A stretch of 14,855 bases of DNA from JBIOJM01 sp044450785 (GTDB lineage: Bacteria; Planctomycetota; Planctomycetia; Isosphaerales; Isosphaeraceae). The notes under the pieces are model-generated. The model did not search any database. It worked only from the letters and a program-made list of their open reading frames with translations, and had not been told where the DNA came from. Location of the stretch: NCBI GenBank assembly GCA_044450785.1, contig JBIOJM010000259.1, forward strand, positions 1 through 14,855, read 5' to 3'. A program made the translations under genes and the position numbers. This document shows, piece by piece, positions 14,406 to 14,855 of the stretch (position 1 is the first letter of the stretch; the number at the start of each line of letters is the position of its first letter).

Positions 14406-14444
14406 TCATGTAGGAGCATCGCCAATCTCCCTCCAGGCGCTCAT
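14406..14444 (-). CDS. Leader-like mini-ORF (12 codons)
   Basis: Encodes MSAWREIGDAPT and then TGA. AGGAGG, a perfect Shine-Dalgarno core, lies 8 bases before the ATG, the strongest ribosome binding site of this operon. It ends 19 bases before the GTG of the 55-aa ORF, in another frame. It may be a leader peptide or the severed 5' end of a former longer gene. Confidence 0.4.
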   Translation of the reverse strand: MSAWREIGDAPT

Positions 14445-14452
14445 TTTGCGCT

Positions 14453-14458
14453 CCTCCT
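14453..14458 (-). promoter_or_regulatory. Perfect Shine-Dalgarno before the mini-ORF
   Basis: AGGAGG on the minus strand, 8 bases before the ATG at 14444. It is the only strong ribosome binding site at the 5' end of the small-gene operon. Confidence 0.55.
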
Positions 14459-14534
14459 CACAGTGCCGCCCCATTGAGCAGACCCGGCCGTAGAATGACG
14501 ATGAAAGCAAGGACGGGAAAGCCAGGAGAATCCC

Positions 14535-14855
14535 ATGGCGGACGACACCAAACTAATCCGAGCTACAGTCGAACAGCGGTTCGCCAAGATCGCCCGCTCT
14601 CCCGACCAGGAGAAGAGTTTCCCGGTCGGCCCCGCCAGTGCCAAGGCACTCGGTTACAGCCCGCAGGAGATCGACAACTTGCCGACTTCTGTGGCGGAAT
14701 CGTTTTGTGGTGTCGGCAACCCGCTCGGCCTCGGCGATCTCGGCCCCGGTCAAACAGTTCTGGACCTGGGGAGTGGCTCCGGCCTGGACTGCATGATCGC
14801 TTCTCGGAGGGTAGGGCCAACCGGCAAGGTCATCGGCGCGGATCTGTGCAGGGAG
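14535..14855 (+). CDS. ArsM-like SAM-dependent methyltransferase, 3' end outside window
   Basis: The first 107 codons are visible; the gene runs off the window. Motif I is TVLDLGSGSGLDC (74-86) followed by VGPTGKVIGADL (93-104). Upstream, YSPQEIDNLP and ESFCGVGNPLGLGDL match the lead-in of the arsenite methyltransferase group. That group makes methylated arsenicals from As(III) with SAM, using conserved cysteines. Here Cys58 is one position earlier than in the usual SFGCGNP form, which reads CGVGNP, so a related non-arsenic methyltransferase cannot be excluded; the other As-binding cysteines would lie beyond the edge. AGGAG lies 6 bases before the ATG. The gene is divergent from the small-gene operon across about 90 bases, and no ArsR-like operator is evident. 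Confidence 0.75.
   Translation, partial: MADDTKLIRATVEQRFAKIARSPDQEKSFPVGPASAKALGYSPQEIDNLPTSVAESFCGVGNPLGLGDLGPGQTVLDLGSGSGLDCMIASRRVGPTGKVIGADLCRE

Noticed and set aside
14438..14455. GCGCTC repeats before the ArsM-like gene as an operator
   Set aside because: They are direct, not inverted, and include the mini-ORF start; no repressor gene is nearby.

Overview
The window looks like a chromosomal segment from a GC-rich planctomycete, probably of the Gemmata/Isosphaera type. This rests on the very large membrane-anchored Ser/Thr kinase with a WD40 tail, the short lipoprotein with an MKRLWLLL-type leader, and the set of small cysteine-rich proteins. It is an inference from gene style; no phylogenetic marker gene is present.

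Left part (1-2014): a small lipoprotein gene on the minus strand (49 aa) lies divergent from a plus-strand pair, a thiol (Cys-type) glutathione peroxidase and a class I SAM methyltransferase 6 bases behind it. A stem-loop separates this pair from the convergent kinase gene.

Centre-left (2015-5785): one 1256-aa minus-strand gene with a TTG start encodes a Ser/Thr kinase domain with a long insert, one transmembrane segment, a coiled coil and 15 WD40 repeats. The repeats also form a 1.86-kb tandem DNA repeat. The 950-base space upstream holds a 6-bp hairpin, a tiny ORF with a good ribosome binding site, and the frameshifted remains of a helix-turn-helix protein.

Centre-right (6742-12124): six plus-strand genes spaced 11-62 bases apart and each with its own Shine-Dalgarno sequence look like one operon of small-molecule and redox enzymes: an exported epoxide-hydrolase-like protein, an FMN split-barrel protein, an isochorismatase-like hydrolase, an SDR, a chloroperoxidase-like esterase and a mercuric-reductase-like flavoprotein. 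A strong stem-loop follows the last gene. A 19-base piece spanning the last gene's stop codon recurs 144 bases downstream.

Right part (12411-14855): tRNA-Ser(CGA) and a compact minus-strand gene string that reads, in transcription order, a 12-codon leader ORF, a 55-aa ORF, a GIY-YIG protein, a 61-aa four-Cys protein, a fusion of low-molecular-weight protein tyrosine phosphatase with a SUI1/YciH translation-factor domain, a CPXCG cysteine-rich protein, and a 43-aa ORF. Overlaps (ATGA) and near-zero gaps suggest translational coupling. The phosphatase-SUI1 fusion is the most unusual object in the window. A partial ArsM-like methyltransferase starts divergently and runs off the right edge.
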